NCBI GenBank assembly: GCA_030041215.1
Contig: JASHOH010000223.1
Coordinates: 1-61,206, forward strand
Direction: 5' to 3'
DNA: 61,206 nucleotides
DNA from: Candidatus Sulfotelmatobacter sp.
Lineage (GTDB): Bacteria; Acidobacteriota; Terriglobia; Terriglobales; Acidobacteriaceae
A program made the position numbers and the translations under genes. Of this stretch, positions 1 to 8,779 are shown piece by piece (position 1 is the first letter of the stretch; each line of letters opens with the position of its first letter). The notes under the pieces are model-generated. The model made no database searches and was not told the origin of the DNA. It saw only the letters and a program-made list of their open reading frames with translations.

Positions 1-56
1 TTGTCGCGATACTGTCGCTTATGGGAGCGTTGCTGCTGTTGTGGAGCGGGCGCTGA
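1..56 (+). CDS. C-terminal tail of a truncated membrane protein
   Basis: The third frame stays open from the window edge to a TGA at 54-56. It encodes a very hydrophobic stretch (V-A-I-L-S-L-M-G-A-L-L-L-L-W) ending in S-G-R, which looks like the last membrane helix of a protein whose body lies outside the window. With only 17 codons no family can be named, and chance is a real alternative. Confidence 0.4.
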   Translation, partial: VAILSLMGALLLLWSGR

Positions 57-178
57 GCGGCGGCAATGTTTCTCTGACGTTAATGGTTTCAGCCTAGTTT
101 GTTACTAGCTCTCGATTTACATCATTGCTATTGGTTCTTTTTATGGGCCATTCGCAGACTGCTCCGAATCTAAGTTCT

Positions 179-1024
179 ATGGCAGAGAATGCTTTGAAAC
201 GCTACATATTCGCCAGCGATTTCGATCAGACGCTCACGTTCAATGATTCTGGATACGTGCTTGCCGAAGTGGTGGGCATTCCTGTGGCCGAGTTTGAGCG
301 GAAAGCCCAGGGCATGGCGAAGATCAATCTGGTGCAGCAGGGGGCTGAACTCGCCTACCTTCTTCTGCACGATCCGGAATTCCGCGCCAAGGTAAGAAAA
401 GAGCATCTTTATCAAGTCGGCAAGCGCATCCGGTTGAAGAGCGATATCAAGCTGCTTTACGAAGTGCTTGACCATGGGGTGGATGGGTACGTTTTCGATT
501 TCTATGTTCTATCGGCGGCGCCGGTGGAGGTGATTCACTCGGCGCTGGAAGGCATCGTTCCACGCGATCATATTTTTGGTACCGAGTTCCGCTACGGAGC
601 GTCGGGCGAAATCGAAAGCATCGTTACTGCCTGTGCGGGTTACGGCAAAGTTGCGGTGTTGAAGCAGCTACTTGTGCAACTTGTGATTGGGCCCGATCAC
701 GTGATTTACACGGGGGATGGCAGCTCGGATATTCACGTCATGCTGGAAGTGAATGCGCGCGATGGATTGACGATCGCGGTTTCTGAGTCGCCCCATGTTT
801 CGCAGATTGCGCGGCGCACCGTTTTGAGCTCCAGCGCATTTGCGGTGTTGGCGCCCATTCTGGAGGAAATTGCCCGATGGGAGCGTGCCCGTATTCGCGC
901 CTTCTTTGAGGCGAACGGCATGCTGATTCAGGAGTGGGAGCGTGTGCGCACCGACTGGCTGACCGTGCGGCCTGCAGTCGCGGAGCCTGCAGATGCCATC
1001 GGTGTTGGTTCATCGAAGCGGTAG
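179..1024 (+). CDS. HAD-superfamily phosphatase (phosphoserine phosphatase-like, subfamily IB)
   Basis: A cytoplasmic phosphohydrolase of about 281 residues. HAD motif I is D-F-D-Q-T-L-T at residues 14-20, where the first Asp is the expected phospho-acceptor. Motif IV is G-D-G-S-S-D near residue 180, the usual magnesium site. The region between them has the helical cap spacing of phosphoserine-phosphatase-like enzymes. The start was placed at ATG 179, just before the conserved beta strand; ATG 143 or TTG 125 would add a non-conserved leader, and no start has a strong ribosome binding site. The substrate cannot be read from sequence; related proteins act on phosphoserine, thiamine phosphate or methionine-salvage intermediates. 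It stands alone, converging on the acyltransferase gene on the other strand. Confidence 0.8.
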   Translation: MAENALKRYIFASDFDQTLTFNDSGYVLAEVVGIPVAEFERKAQGMAKINLVQQGAELAYLLLHDPEFRAKVRKEHLYQVGKRIRLKSDIKLLYEVLDHGVDGYVFDFYVLSAAPVEVIHSALEGIVPRDHIFGTEFRYGASGEIESIVTACAGYGKVAVLKQLLVQLVIGPDHVIYTGDGSSDIHVMLEVNARDGLTIAVSESPHVSQIARRTVLSSSAFAVLAPILEEIARWERARIRAFFEANGMLIQEWERVRTDWLTVRPAVAEPADAIGVGSSKR

Positions 1025-1076
1025 TTGAAGTGAAAAGAAGTCGGTCCCGGCGAATCGGGAATCGCCACTAACCTGC

Positions 1077-2873
1077 TTATCCGTGCTGCTGGCGGAATTT
1101 CGCCGCGTGTTCCCGCCCCATGTAGCGCTCCAACACCGCCGGTTCTGCTTTGCGCAGATCGACCAGGATCAGGCCGTCGAGTACGTTGGAAAATTTGCGA
1201 TCGACATTGAAGCCCAGCAGCTTCCCGCCAATGCGGACATATTGCCGCAAGAGAACTGGCAGACCCTTGCCGTCTCCTTCCACATCGGTGATGGGCTGCG
1301 AAAGATCTTCCAGTCCACGCAGAGCATGGAACATAGCGCGGCAATCCCAAGGGCGCAGACCGGCTGGACGAAATGGCCGGCGCGCTTCGATCATGCCGGC
1401 AAGGTCGTCATCTTTCATGCGGGCTTCGAAGAAACGGTAAATCATTTCGTGTGAGGCCTTGGAATAATCGTTGCTGATGCTGACCGCGCCGAAAAGGACG
1501 GGCGCCGGAATGTGCGTCGTCAGCAGACGGCCAATCGCCTTCCACAGCAAAAGCAATGGAGCATATTGGCGCTGGTATTCAGGCCGAATGAAGGAGCGGC
1601 CAAGTTCAAGCGCCGCGCCAATCTTCTGGAACAAGCGCGGGTCATAGCGGAAAAGTGTGCTGGTATAAAGGCCGCTGATGCCATGCTCAGCGATGATTTC
1701 GGCGGTGTTTCCTGCACGATAAGCGCCCACCAGTTCCTGTCCGTACCGGTTCCACAACAGCAGGTGCCAATAGAAGCGGTCGAAGCGGTCAAGGTCGCGG
1801 GCTTTGCCGGTGCCTTCACCCGCGCCGCGAAAGGTGAGCTCTCGCACCCGGCCTAACTCCTGAAGCGTTTGCGGAATCTCATCCGCCTTCGCCAAATAAA
1901 CCGCCAGATCGCCACTTTTGGCGATGCAGCGGTCGGTTGGGAGCTCCTGCAATTCTGCACTTAACAGTTCCGCCGGTTTGGCGGGGGCAATCGGCTGCCG
2001 CACACGCGCCGCGATTTTGTCGTGCGCTAACGATGGCCAGGATTTGTGCGTGTGAGTTCTGCGGCCCAGCAGGTAAGTGCGCCAGCGGAGATACTCGATT
2101 GCCTCGCGATCGTCTTCAATGCCGGCGATCGATTCGTTCGGTATTTCGCTGCCGACGCGAATCTCTACCGTGCTACCTTTTTGCTGGAGAAACTCTTGGA
2201 GGAGAAATGCGGTGCGAAGCCGCGGATGGATCATTCCTAGAACTTGGAATCCCACGCTATTATGCCCGCAAAAATAAACCGGAAGCGCGGCTGCGCCAGT
2301 GCGACGAATCAGGCGGGCGGCGGTATCATTCCATGCGGGATCGGCGACTTCCACTTTCGCGAATTGCCAGTGCGAAACCTCGCCCGCGGGGAACACGGCG
2401 AGCATTCCATCCTGACGAAGCCAAGCGAGAGCTTGCCGAAGCGCGCGGCGATTGAACTCGAGGGCATCGCTGCTCTGAAATGGATTCACAAAAATACAAT
2501 GCTCCGCCAGCTCGGGCACGTCGCGGAGCAGGAAATTGGTCATCACCTTTAGGTCCGGCCGGACGCGCCGCAGCAGCACGGCCAGAATTGCGCCGTCGAG
2601 CATTCCGAAGGGATGGTTGGATACAACGACAACGGGGCCGGAGACAGGAATTCGCGCCATATCTGCGGCATCGATTTTCAGATCGACCTGCATTTCGGCG
2701 AGCAGGTTTTCCAGGCCAAAGCCCGCGGGAGACTGACGCACACGGCGGTAAAGGTCGCGCACGGCCGCAATCGGAAGGAACTTCTCTGCCAGCGGTGGAA
2801 TGCCGGGAAAGTCCGCGACGTGCGATAACACGTTACCTGCGGTTTTTTCCTCGTGCAGTTCAGTTGGCTGCAT
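1077..2873 (-). CDS. Bifunctional acyltransferase, OlsF-like (PlsC-type domain plus GNAT/hemolysin-type domain)
   Basis: A 598-residue protein with two acyltransferase modules. The first (about residues 60-270) has the NHPFGMLDG catalytic motif at 86-94, typical of lysophospholipid or lyso-ornithine-lipid O-acyltransferases; later F-P-A-G-E resembles the second conserved block. The C-terminal half (about 310-570) resembles the Acetyltransf_5/hemolysin family that includes OlsB, which makes lyso-ornithine lipid by N-acylation. This order, O-acyltransferase then N-acyltransferase, is that of the bifunctional ornithine-lipid synthase OlsF. The inferred role is phosphorus-free aminolipid synthesis at the inner membrane. 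No lipid genes lie nearby and the amino-acid headgroup cannot be predicted. A simple lysophospholipid acyltransferase with a degenerate second domain is the alternative. Confidence 0.72.
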   Translation of the reverse strand: MQPTELHEEKTAGNVLSHVADFPGIPPLAEKFLPIAAVRDLYRRVRQSPAGFGLENLLAEMQVDLKIDAADMARIPVSGPVVVVSNHPFGMLDGAILAVLLRRVRPDLKVMTNFLLRDVPELAEHCIFVNPFQSSDALEFNRRALRQALAWLRQDGMLAVFPAGEVSHWQFAKVEVADPAWNDTAARLIRRTGAAALPVYFCGHNSVGFQVLGMIHPRLRTAFLLQEFLQQKGSTVEIRVGSEIPNESIAGIEDDREAIEYLRWRTYLLGRRTHTHKSWPSLAHDKIAARVRQPIAPAKPAELLSAELQELPTDRCIAKSGDLAVYLAKADEIPQTLQELGRVRELTFRGAGEGTGKARDLDRFDRFYWHLLLWNRYGQELVGAYRAGNTAEIIAEHGISGLYTSTLFRYDPRLFQKIGAALELGRSFIRPEYQRQYAPLLLLWKAIGRLLTTHIPAPVLFGAVSISNDYSKASHEMIYRFFEARMKDDDLAGMIEARRPFRPAGLRPWDCRAMFHALRGLEDLSQPITDVEGDGKGLPVLLRQYVRIGGKLLGFNVDRKFSNVLDGLILVDLRKAEPAVLERYMGREHAAKFRQQHG

Positions 2874-3127
2874 CTTCTAGGAATAGCTGCTGAACTTTGC
2901 GAAGGGATGAAGCGCAAGTTAAAAGCTGATGAAATGGCGGGCAAATGAAACCGAATAGTAACCGGAGGTAACCTGTTTGCTTTAAGTTGCTCGCGAGCCG
3001 GTGTCACAACCGAGCCATGAGAATGAGGTGGCAGGGGTGAAAAGCTTAAACACGGGGTACACAGGGTTCAAGGGGGGTAAAGCCATAATCCGCCCGGTTT
3101 TGCCTCGACCCTGTTTGCGAGAGGCAG

Positions 3128-4882
3128 CTAGGCTTCCAGCCGGAAGCGTGTTTCAGCCAGTGCATAGAGCCTGCGCCAGACCAAGCGGTTGATGGTCACC
3201 ACCGTCGCCGCCATCATGATTGTGGCCAACAGAAGAAGATTGTAATTGCCGCTGTCGCTGGCCTGGCTGATAACCGCGCCCAAGCCCGTTGTGGTATAGA
3301 TTTGCCCTTTAAAATGGAAATATTCGGCGACGATGCTCACGTTCCATGCGCCACCAGAGGCAGTCACCAGCCCGGTGACAAGATAAGGAAAAATTCCGGG
3401 AAGAATCAGTTTTTTCCAGCGTTCGAAGCCGCGTAGTTTAAAAACTTCGCAGCATTCTTTCAAATCAGTGGGTATCGCTAGCGCGCCTGCAATTACATTG
3501 AACAACACATACCATTGCGTCCCCAGCAGGAGCACCACAATCGACGCAAGACCAAGGCCACCGCCGATCCGAATCAGAACCAGCAAGATCACCGGCAACA
3601 GGGCCGTCGCGGGAACGGAGGCGGCGATTTGGGCCAGTGGTTGCGCGATGCGCGCCAGGCGCGGATTAAAACCGATGGCCACGCCGGCTGGAATCGTCCA
3701 CAGAGCGCCGAGCCACAGTGCGAGATTCACACGCAGAAAAGTAGCGCCCAAGCCGATGGCTGCCTGGTGTACTTCAGACTTTTGCAGACCACTGAGCAGG
3801 ATTACCACTCGAAACACGCCGTAGCCAATGGCAATCAGTATGGCCACGCCGATGGCGCGGGTCAGCCACACCCGCCACGGAGAAGGGCTATGGCTGTGAG
3901 TTTCCTCATCGTGCCTGCGTGCAAAAAACATAAGCAATCGCTCACTCAAAGGGCGCACAGTCTTTTCGCGAAGGCGCGCGAGGCCGGAAGAATGTTGAAT
4001 GATGTTGAAGACCCATGATTGTGGGGCATTGGAGCTTTCGACCTGCTCGAATTTGAACTTCTCCGCCCACGCAATCATCGGACGCCAGACAAACTGGTCC
4101 AGCAACACGATGACCAGAATCATTGTCGCTACGCCCCATGCGATCGATACCGTATCTCCCGCGCTGGCAGCGGTTTGCAGGTAAGAACCCAACCCGGGCA
4201 GGCGAAAATCGCGCGTGCCTAGCACGAACATTTCGCACACCATGAGCGCGAACCAGCCGCCGGCGACGGACATCATGGAATTCCAAACCAGGCCGATCGC
4301 CGAGAAGGGCAACTCCATCTGAACGAACCGCTGCCACCAACTAAAGCGGTAAATAGCTGCTGCTTCCCGCATTTCGGTGGGAATGCTCTTGAGAGAGGCA
4401 TAGAAACTAAACGTCATGTTCCAGACCTGACCGGTGAAGATCAGCAGGATGGCGCCAAGCTCCACGCCAAGCTGGCGGCCGGGGAACAGGCCAACCATCG
4501 CCAGCATCACGGCTGGCAGGAAGCTGAGAACGGGAATCGATTGCAAGACATCGAGCACCGGAATCATGAAGCGCTCAGCCCGGGGATTGTATGCCGCCAC
4601 GTAGCCGTACACAAAAGTGAAGAGCAGGCTCAAGATGTAGGCAATGGTGATGCGCAGCAGAGAATAGCCCGCGTAAGCCGGCAATGCGCGTATGTTGCGG
4701 GAAATCTCAACGATGGGCGTGTACGGGCCGAACCATGAGCGTCCCACCATCAGCACGCCGTAGAAGAGCGCGATCGCTCCCGCGAACATGATGACGTCGG
4801 GCAGGTGCGAGACTTCGATGCTCGGCAACTGCGACAATAGACGATAAGCCGAGAATCCTCGCAGGGTAATGCTCTTCTTCAT
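3128..4882 (-). CDS. ABC transporter permease with two fused membrane domains (NitT/TauT family)
   Basis: A 584-residue inner-membrane protein containing two BPD_transp_1 permease units in tandem. Each has about six helices and an EAA-like cytoplasmic loop: the first around R-E-A-A-A-I-Y-R-F-S-W-W-Q-R, the second around K-E-C-C-E-V-F-K-L-R-G-F-E-R-W. Single-unit family members are about 260 residues, so this is a fused dimer. It begins 27 bases after the ATPase gene and is probably its operon partner. Homologues import nitrate, sulfonates, aliphatic amides or similar anions, but no periplasmic binding protein is encoded nearby, so the substrate is open. A GAGAAAGAG stretch ahead of the ATG supports the chosen start. 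Confidence 0.85.
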   Translation of the reverse strand: MKKSITLRGFSAYRLLSQLPSIEVSHLPDVIMFAGAIALFYGVLMVGRSWFGPYTPIVEISRNIRALPAYAGYSLLRITIAYILSLLFTFVYGYVAAYNPRAERFMIPVLDVLQSIPVLSFLPAVMLAMVGLFPGRQLGVELGAILLIFTGQVWNMTFSFYASLKSIPTEMREAAAIYRFSWWQRFVQMELPFSAIGLVWNSMMSVAGGWFALMVCEMFVLGTRDFRLPGLGSYLQTAASAGDTVSIAWGVATMILVIVLLDQFVWRPMIAWAEKFKFEQVESSNAPQSWVFNIIQHSSGLARLREKTVRPLSERLLMFFARRHDEETHSHSPSPWRVWLTRAIGVAILIAIGYGVFRVVILLSGLQKSEVHQAAIGLGATFLRVNLALWLGALWTIPAGVAIGFNPRLARIAQPLAQIAASVPATALLPVILLVLIRIGGGLGLASIVVLLLGTQWYVLFNVIAGALAIPTDLKECCEVFKLRGFERWKKLILPGIFPYLVTGLVTASGGAWNVSIVAEYFHFKGQIYTTTGLGAVISQASDSGNYNLLLLATIMMAATVVTINRLVWRRLYALAETRFRLEA

Positions 4883-4909
4883 GCAATGGCTCTTTCTCGC
4901 AATGGATTC

Positions 4910-6319
4910 TCAAGCTTTCGGTGCAGAATCTGGGGTATGGTTCTCGGGCACGTTTTCTGAAGGTACAATGTCGGTTTGCGAGGCTTCAGTTTGAATGATC
5001 CGCCCACTCTCGCGGTCGTAATCGAAAATCTCGGCGTAGCGGCCCCAGTTCAGGGCCGTCTCAAACTGGCGCTCGACCTCGTCCCCGGAAAAGTGTTCGC
5101 CCAGAATGTCGCGGAAGAAATCGTCGCCAATCGCATGGTCTGACTTTCGCTTCAGGACGCTGTCGATCTGCTTGAGGATCATCACATTCTGCAGGGCCGC
5201 TTTGCGGAACAAAACCTTGCGAGTCTGAATGTCCGCCTTGGCGAACTCTTCCCCCGCCTCTGTAAGTTGCACATCGCCCTCTTTCAGCCGGGCGAAACCC
5301 AACACCTGGCAAGCTTCCAGGATGGGCAGCAAATCCTCCACGTCCATGACCAGATCTTCGGAGAGGCGAAAAAGGTCTTCGCGCCCGCCGCGGTCTTGCA
5401 ACAGCTCGAGCAGACCAGCGATACCACCCACCCGCGCGTGAGGCAAAATCTGGTATTTGCTGGTGCGGACCGGCGGCTGTCCTTTTCTCAGCCTACCGGC
5501 AGGCAGAACGATCTCGCCCGTGCTCTCGGCGTCGGGCGGAGCGTGCTCGACATCGGGTTCGATCATTACTTTGTAAATGTAATCAACTAGCTCCACGAAC
5601 TTGGGGGACTTGCGGTCGCGAGGATGAGTGAGCCGGACTTTGATGTCGGACCGTATGCGCGCGGGGTTGCGCCCCAGAATAACGATACGGTCGGCCATGA
5701 CAACAGCTTCTTCGATGTTGTGAGTAACGATGAAGATGGCGCTGGTCGGCATTTTCTTGTTGAGCCACAACTCCAGGAGTTCACCGCGAAGGTTTTCAGC
5801 CGTCAACACGTCCAGCGCGGAGAATGGCTCGTCCATGAAAAGCACTTCCGGCTCGACTACCAGGGCTCGGGCGAAGCCGACGCGCTGCTTCATTCCTCCC
5901 GAAAGTTCCTTGGGATAAGCCGTCTCGAAACCATCAAGGCCGACGGTATCGAGCGTGCGCAAGGCGTGTTTGCGGCGCTCAACAACCGGGACGCTGCGCG
6001 CCTCGAGTGGAGCTTCGACATTCTCGAGCACCGTTAGCCAGGGAAACAAAGCGAAGCTCTGAAACACAATCGCTACATTGGGCACCTGGCCGTTCATCGG
6101 CTTGCCGTGCCAGAACAGCGCGCCCGAGGTCGGCTGCGACAATCCGCTGAGAATGCGCAGGAGTGTCGATTTGCCGCATCCCGAAGCGCCGAGCACAGCG
6201 ATAATTTTCCCCGGCTCGATGACGAAATCCGTCAGGCCGATGACCTGGGTGCGCGTGCCGTCGGGCTGAGGATAGGATTTCTCGATTGCCCGCGCTTCGA
6301 TGATAGGTTCCGCCGCCAT
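4910..6319 (-). CDS. ABC transporter ATP-binding protein with C-terminal AAA-associated domain
   Basis: A 469-residue ATPase. The first 250 residues are a NitT/TauT-type nucleotide-binding domain with Walker A GASGCGKST at 44-52, signature L-S-G-G-M-K-Q-R and Walker B V-L-F-M-D-E-P-F-S-A-L-D. Residues about 300-430 form an extra helical domain of the kind annotated as AAA-associated C-terminal, probably a regulatory unit. The tail is Ser/Glu/Pro-rich. It is the promoter-proximal gene of a two-gene importer operon with the fused permease. The absence of an adjacent binding protein means the importer either recruits one encoded elsewhere or works unusually. The ATG start fits the beginning of the conserved fold, although the ribosome binding site is weak. 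Confidence 0.88.
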   Translation of the reverse strand: MAAEPIIEARAIEKSYPQPDGTRTQVIGLTDFVIEPGKIIAVLGASGCGKSTLLRILSGLSQPTSGALFWHGKPMNGQVPNVAIVFQSFALFPWLTVLENVEAPLEARSVPVVERRKHALRTLDTVGLDGFETAYPKELSGGMKQRVGFARALVVEPEVLFMDEPFSALDVLTAENLRGELLELWLNKKMPTSAIFIVTHNIEEAVVMADRIVILGRNPARIRSDIKVRLTHPRDRKSPKFVELVDYIYKVMIEPDVEHAPPDAESTGEIVLPAGRLRKGQPPVRTSKYQILPHARVGGIAGLLELLQDRGGREDLFRLSEDLVMDVEDLLPILEACQVLGFARLKEGDVQLTEAGEEFAKADIQTRKVLFRKAALQNVMILKQIDSVLKRKSDHAIGDDFFRDILGEHFSGDEVERQFETALNWGRYAEIFDYDRESGRIIQTEASQTDIVPSENVPENHTPDSAPKA

Positions 6320-6413
6320 GAAGAGTCCCAGTAAGTTCTATACACGACTGCGGCGCAGTTTGTGAATCTTCTTTGTTTTCGGGTGCTGCTCAGGTTTTGG
6401 CGAGAGAAAGAGG

Positions 6414-7271
6414 TTAGCGGCCCAGGTGGAAGCCAGCAACCAGGCAGATACCGAAGAAGATCGCATAAGCGAGTTCTGTCCAGCCCAAGCGGCGCACCAC
6501 AAGCGACTTCTGTTTTTCAAGAAACCAGGCCGTGCCGCGAAAAAGCAAGGGCAGAAACGCCGCGGCAGCCAGCCACGGCAGGAGCCGAAAACGCCAGGCG
6601 AGAATGAGAGCAGCAATGAGCAGCACTTCTCCCAAAAGAAAGCTCCGTCCACGCTCAAATTTTTCTGTCCATCCGTTCAACCGCGCGGAATGAATGCGAA
6701 GTTGTACGAAGTGAACCTGATTGACGGCAAACAGGAAGTTTGCCATCCCCAATGCCCATGCCTCGCGATTCAATTCTCCCGTGACGACGTAATATGCAGC
6801 GGTGGCGGTGATAGTCAGGCCCAGTGTGCCTACGACCTGAGAGAGGATTCGCTCGCGACGGCTGAATTTGCGCAGGAGAATTTGCGAGATAAACGCAATG
6901 GCTGCAATGGCCCCCAGCAACAGCAGCTCCCGGTTGCGGCTGTTCCAGAAGAGCAACGCCAAAGCGAACACGGAGACGCCCACGAGAGGGAAAATCGTGA
7001 CGGCCACCTGGTGACGTTCTTCCGCTGTTTGCGCCCGCAGCGCACCGCTGCCGAACCAACTTTCGACTGGTGTCCTGAGCCAAAAAAGCGCGATAGCGGC
7101 AATCGTGAGTATGAGCAGGGACAGGAAATTACCGCCCTTAAGAAGTCCGACCGCGCCGCCGGTCGCCAACGGCACCAGCAGAAGTCCCCAGGCTCCGTGC
7201 TCGCGGGGAGTAATGAGCGCATTTATTCGTGCGGCAGGTGAAGGGGCGAGTTGGCTCGCGTGGGGCGTCAC
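6414..7271 (-). CDS. YwiC-like integral membrane protein
   Basis: About 285 residues with eight or so hydrophobic helices and the family hallmark P-R-E-H-G-A-W-G-L near the N-terminus. The longest open frame runs upstream to 7457 but would overlap the preceding radical SAM gene by about 175 bases. A GTG at 7271, 10 bases after that gene's stop and preceded by an AGGAAC stretch, is a better start. YwiC-like proteins have no established biochemical role; their motif recalls polytopic membrane enzymes such as prenyltransferases, but no Asp-rich catalytic motif is obvious here. Its placement directly after the radical SAM gene predicts co-transcription from the promoter carrying two regulator sites at 8671-8708. 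Confidence 0.78.
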   Translation of the reverse strand: MTPHASQLAPSPAARINALITPREHGAWGLLLVPLATGGAVGLLKGGNFLSLLILTIAAIALFWLRTPVESWFGSGALRAQTAEERHQVAVTIFPLVGVSVFALALLFWNSRNRELLLLGAIAAIAFISQILLRKFSRRERILSQVVGTLGLTITATAAYYVVTGELNREAWALGMANFLFAVNQVHFVQLRIHSARLNGWTEKFERGRSFLLGEVLLIAALILAWRFRLLPWLAAAAFLPLLFRGTAWFLEKQKSLVVRRLGWTELAYAIFFGICLVAGFHLGR

Positions 7272-7281
7272 GGTTCCGACT

Positions 7282-8595
7282 TCAGTTCCTCGCTCCTGCT
7301 GGCGCCGTCGAGTCCTGCCGATGTGAATCTTTTGAAGCGGGATTTCCGGCGCCCGGCTGGTATACGCAAAATGGTTCTTCGTCCAGATAATTGCCGGTTG
7401 CTGCAAAAGCCCTGGCGCGGCAGCCCATGCAGACGTTGCGAAATTCGCAGCAGCCACATTTGCCGGTCAAGTTGTTTACGTCACGGAGCTCGTTAAAGAC
7501 GACAGCATTATCCCAGATATCAGCGAAAGATTGCTTCTTCAGGTCTCCCGCCAGAGCCGGCAAATAACCGCACGGGTAGACCTCTCCCTGGTGCGAGATA
7601 AAACAGACCGCGGTGCCAGCCAGGCAGCCCTTCGTCATCGCGTTCATGTCGGAGGGATGAGTGCCGGGATGCCCGACGGGCTGGCCAATTCCATGCGGCT
7701 TCAACTCGATTCCGGTCGAACCTGGCATGGTCATTTCGGTGGGGCCGATGTGGGGCGTCGCTGTCGGCCATCCATGGGGACCTCCGCTTGGAGAGCTTGA
7801 GGCCGGGGGAATTACGCTTTGAATCTGCGCTGCGGTGCGGCGCTCGGCGGCGCGCCGCTGCCGCACCACGCGGAAGTAGTGCGGGGCGCAAGTCGCTTTC
7901 AGTTCGATGTCACCAGCTAGCGATTGGTCGTAGAACCAGTTCAAAATCTTCTCGTACTCCTCTGGAGGAACCATCTGTTCGGCCGCGATGTCGACGCCAC
8001 ACCCGACGGGAACTAAAAGGAAGGTGTGCAAAGCATCCGCTTGCAGCGAGCGGGCCAGTTCGAGAACCGCAGGAAGCTGGTGAGCGTTGTGCCGGGCAAC
8101 CGTAGTGTTGATCTGCACCGACATACCGAGATCTTTCAGGTTGCGGAAGCCCGTAATGGCAGCGTCGAAAGCGCCGGGAATTCCGCGAAAAGTATCGTGT
8201 GTGGGGGCATCGGCGCCGTCGAGGCTGATAGCTGCGCGCTTGACGCCGGAGTCAACGATTTTCTTCGCGACGTGTTTGGTGACGAGGGTACCGTTTGTCG
8301 CCAGCGCTACACGCAGGCCTTTTTCAGTTCCGTAGCGGGCGAGTTCGAAAATATCCGAGCGAAACAGCGGCTCGCCGCCGCTCAGCACCAGAATGGGATG
8401 AGAAACCTCTGCAATTTGATCGATGATGTCCTTTGCAACGTGCGTGGGCAGATCATCAGGTGAGCTAAGTTCGGTGGCGCTGGCGCGGCAATGAATGCAG
8501 CGAAGATTGCAGCCTTTTGTGAGTTCCCAGAAAATCAGCCGCGGTTTATTTTGATTGCCTTGGTGTGGATGTCCATTACCGTTAGATGAAGCCAT
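7282..8595 (-). CDS. ahbD: Radical SAM/SPASM protein, AhbD-like (heme biosynthesis type)
   Basis: A 437-residue enzyme. The 4Fe-4S/SAM motif is C-N-L-R-C-I-H-C near residues 29-36, and S-G-G-E-P follows as expected. The C-terminus carries an auxiliary-cluster SPASM domain: G-C-L-A-G-T-A-V-C, V-Y-P-C-G-Y-L-P, then K-C-G-C-C-E-F-R-N-V-C-M-G-C-R-A and a last F-C-V-Y. This resembles AhbD, which oxidatively decarboxylates iron-coproporphyrin to heme b without oxygen, and less closely NirJ. A Pro/Gly/His/Thr-rich insert of about 70 residues separates the two parts. Other ahb genes are not in the window, so another porphyrin or peptide-modifying role is possible. The upstream region holds two regulator palindromes, suggesting induction under oxygen limitation together with the YwiC-like gene. 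Confidence 0.75.
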   Translation of the reverse strand: MASSNGNGHPHQGNQNKPRLIFWELTKGCNLRCIHCRASATELSSPDDLPTHVAKDIIDQIAEVSHPILVLSGGEPLFRSDIFELARYGTEKGLRVALATNGTLVTKHVAKKIVDSGVKRAAISLDGADAPTHDTFRGIPGAFDAAITGFRNLKDLGMSVQINTTVARHNAHQLPAVLELARSLQADALHTFLLVPVGCGVDIAAEQMVPPEEYEKILNWFYDQSLAGDIELKATCAPHYFRVVRQRRAAERRTAAQIQSVIPPASSSPSGGPHGWPTATPHIGPTEMTMPGSTGIELKPHGIGQPVGHPGTHPSDMNAMTKGCLAGTAVCFISHQGEVYPCGYLPALAGDLKKQSFADIWDNAVVFNELRDVNNLTGKCGCCEFRNVCMGCRARAFAATGNYLDEEPFCVYQPGAGNPASKDSHRQDSTAPAGARN

Positions 8596-8670
8596 CGCGG
8601 CCTCCTAGCCCAGTTCAGCTATATGTAGCTAACCCCAAGGGTCACGATATAAGCAGGGGCTGAGAAGGGC

Positions 8671-8686
8671 GGTGACTATGATCACC
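8671..8686. promoter_or_regulatory. FNR/CRP-type operator, proximal site before ahbD-like gene
   Basis: GGTGACTATGATCACC has perfect five-base arms (GGTGA/TCACC) around six bases. Reading toward the radical SAM gene, a -10-like TTATAT lies at 8652-8647; this would centre the site near -38 to -41, the position from which CRP/FNR proteins activate by contacting polymerase directly. The site is one of six similar palindromes near the regulator gene at 9355-10077. Confidence 0.7.
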
Positions 8687-8692
8687 GGAAAC

Positions 8693-8708
8693 TGTGACGG
8701 TGATCACG
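8693..8708. promoter_or_regulatory. FNR/CRP-type operator, distal site before ahbD-like gene
   Basis: TGTGACGGTGATCACG matches the consensus TGTGA-N6-TCACA at nine of ten arm positions. Its centre is exactly 22 bp, about two helical turns, upstream of the neighbouring site at 8671-8686, so two dimers could bind the same face of the helix. Confidence 0.7.
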
Positions 8709-8779
8709 AGCGAGGAAGGCGCCTAAAATGTTGGACATACGTGGGTAACGACGGCACTTCAGGTACAAAGATGTAAAGC

